This document shows, piece after piece, positions 63,155 to 64,000 of a DNA stretch of 64,000 nucleotides. The notes under the pieces were generated by a model, which saw only the letters and a program-made list of their open reading frames with translations, made no database searches and was not told the DNA's origin. The DNA comes from an uncultured Nitrospira sp. (lineage in GTDB: Bacteria > Nitrospirota > Nitrospiria > Nitrospirales > UBA8639), in the NCBI GenBank assembly GCA_902500695.1, contig CABVRQ010000006.1, forward strand, positions 28,244-92,243, written 5' to 3'. Both the position numbers and the translations under genes were made by a program. Each line of letters opens with the position of its first letter. Within the stretch, counting starts at the first letter, position 1.

Positions 63155-63985
63155 CTAAGCCTTCCTTACTCGGTACACTGACGTACCGTTCACCGGCACA
63201 CGTTCAAAATGGTCATCGATGGCCAAGGTCGTTTCAGTGACTCCGAGAATCAAATACCCATGAGATGCGAGAATGCCTCGAATACGGCAAAGAATGTCTT
63301 TCCTGGTCTCCATATCGAAATACATCATGACATTCCGCATGAACACCAGATCCATTCTCGGAAGAACCGGCCACGAACCGGCCAGATTCATCTCCCAAAA
63401 TTCGATCATATTCCGCACATCATCACGAATCCGCCATTCCATCCCTTGCCGTGAAAAGTAGGTATTTAGTAAATGGGAAGAAAGACCTCGTTTCACCTCG
63501 AATGATCCATATCGGCCTTCCCGGCCACGCTTAACCATTTCCTGGGAAATATCGGTGGCAATCAAACGAATATTCCAGGACGTCAGTTCTGGGAAATAGT
63601 GCAGAATTGTCAAGAGAATTGAATAGGGTTCCTGTCCGCTGGAACTGGCCCCGCACCAGATATGCAAACGTTTGATATCCCGATTCGCTTGAATCACTTC
63701 CGGCAGAAGCCGGTCTTTTAGGGTTTGAAATGGAACGGGATCGCGAAAAAAACTCGTTTCATTGATGGTCATGGCTTCCACAACCCGCTTGTGCAACGGG
63801 CCATCGGAAGTCTGGCGGAGTTGAGAAACCAAATCAGCTATTGTTCCGAAGCCTTCCTGTTTGGATAAGGGCTCAAGCCGTGATTGCAATAAATAAATCT
63901 TCTGCGGCTCTAAAACCATGGCTGACCGCACCTGAATCAGATTCCGGATATAGGCGACATCTTCAAAGGAAATTTCTGGAGTCAC
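63155..63985 (-). CDS. cheR: Chemoreceptor methyltransferase CheR
   Basis: A 276-residue CheR. The N-terminal helices (MTINETSFFRDPVPFQTLKD) are followed by the SAM-binding region: LHIWCGASSSGQEPYSILL, IRLIATDISQEMVKRGREG, and the family MDLVFMRNVMMYFDMETR and YLILGVTETT. CheR methylates receptors in the adaptation loop; no CheB is visible, probably lying beyond the right edge. The start lies 15 bases from the window end. Confidence 0.95.
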   Translation of the reverse strand: MTPEISFEDVAYIRNLIQVRSAMVLEPQKIYLLQSRLEPLSKQEGFGTIADLVSQLRQTSDGPLHKRVVEAMTINETSFFRDPVPFQTLKDRLLPEVIQANRDIKRLHIWCGASSSGQEPYSILLTILHYFPELTSWNIRLIATDISQEMVKRGREGRYGSFEVKRGLSSHLLNTYFSRQGMEWRIRDDVRNMIEFWEMNLAGSWPVLPRMDLVFMRNVMMYFDMETRKDILCRIRGILASHGYLILGVTETTLAIDDHFERVPVNGTSVYRVRKA

Positions 63986-64000
63986 AAGGTTTCTACTGGT

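Noticed and set aside
1..64000. CRISPR arrays, tRNA, rRNA and insertion sequences
   Set aside because: No regularly spaced repeats, no structural-RNA signatures and no transposase genes were found by reading the sequence.

Overview
The window reads as one flagellar, chemotaxis and flagellin-modification locus of a Gram-negative bacterium. An outer-membrane L-ring lipoprotein (FlgH), a P-ring protein, CheV/CheZ-type chemotaxis, FliW/CsrA control and GC content near 50 percent fit the Nitrospirota (Nitrospira-like). That assignment is an inference from gene content; there is no rRNA or tRNA to confirm it. Almost every gene lies on the minus strand, so transcription runs from high to low coordinates. 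The exceptions are a gene tail at the left edge and one small plus-strand ORF near 48.5 kb.

Right part, 64.0 to 46.0 kb: cheR, an anti-sigma-antagonist-like STAS protein, an atypical HD-GYP protein, a large hybrid kinase, a small excisionase-type DNA-binding protein, then cheY, cheZ, cheA, cheV, two chemoreceptors (one with a c-type heme motif), cheW, motA and motB.

Middle part, 45.8 to 32.9 kb: rod and ring genes flgF-flgG-flgA-flgH-flgI-flgJ behind a textbook sigma-54 site, then flgM-flgN-flgK-flgL behind a sigma-28-like site and closed by a terminator. A diguanylate cyclase, a hybrid kinase, fliW and csrA follow.

Left part, 32.4 to 6.9 kb: a tightly packed, partly overlapping cluster of about 20 genes for making and transferring an unusual sugar. 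It holds an E1 alpha/beta-like thiamine enzyme, a split transketolase, a heptose-kinase-like GHMP kinase, a GDP-mannose-dehydratase-like SDR, three further SDRs, an RmlC-like epimerase, two methyltransferases and two aldo/keto reductases. Each reductase carries a C-terminal segment that resembles a ParB-type domain. The transferases are two GT9 enzymes, one CgeB/Maf-like enzyme and a 1732-residue enzyme with several glycosyltransferase domains. The cluster runs directly into flagellin, flaG, fliD, fliS, a fliT-like gene and three accessory genes (0.2 to 6.7 kb).

The parts fit together as follows. Sigma-54 and sigma-28 sites order rod, hook-associated and filament expression. FlgM, FliW and CsrA tune late genes, and the flagellin leader carries a hairpin whose loop has a GGA upstream of a GGA-containing ribosome site, as expected for CsrA. 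The sugar cluster most likely builds the flagellin glycan. The most unusual signals are the reductase/ParB-like fusions, three SDRs that all lack the tyrosine of YxxxK, the multi-domain transferase, and a small unknown gene between the glycan genes and flagellin.
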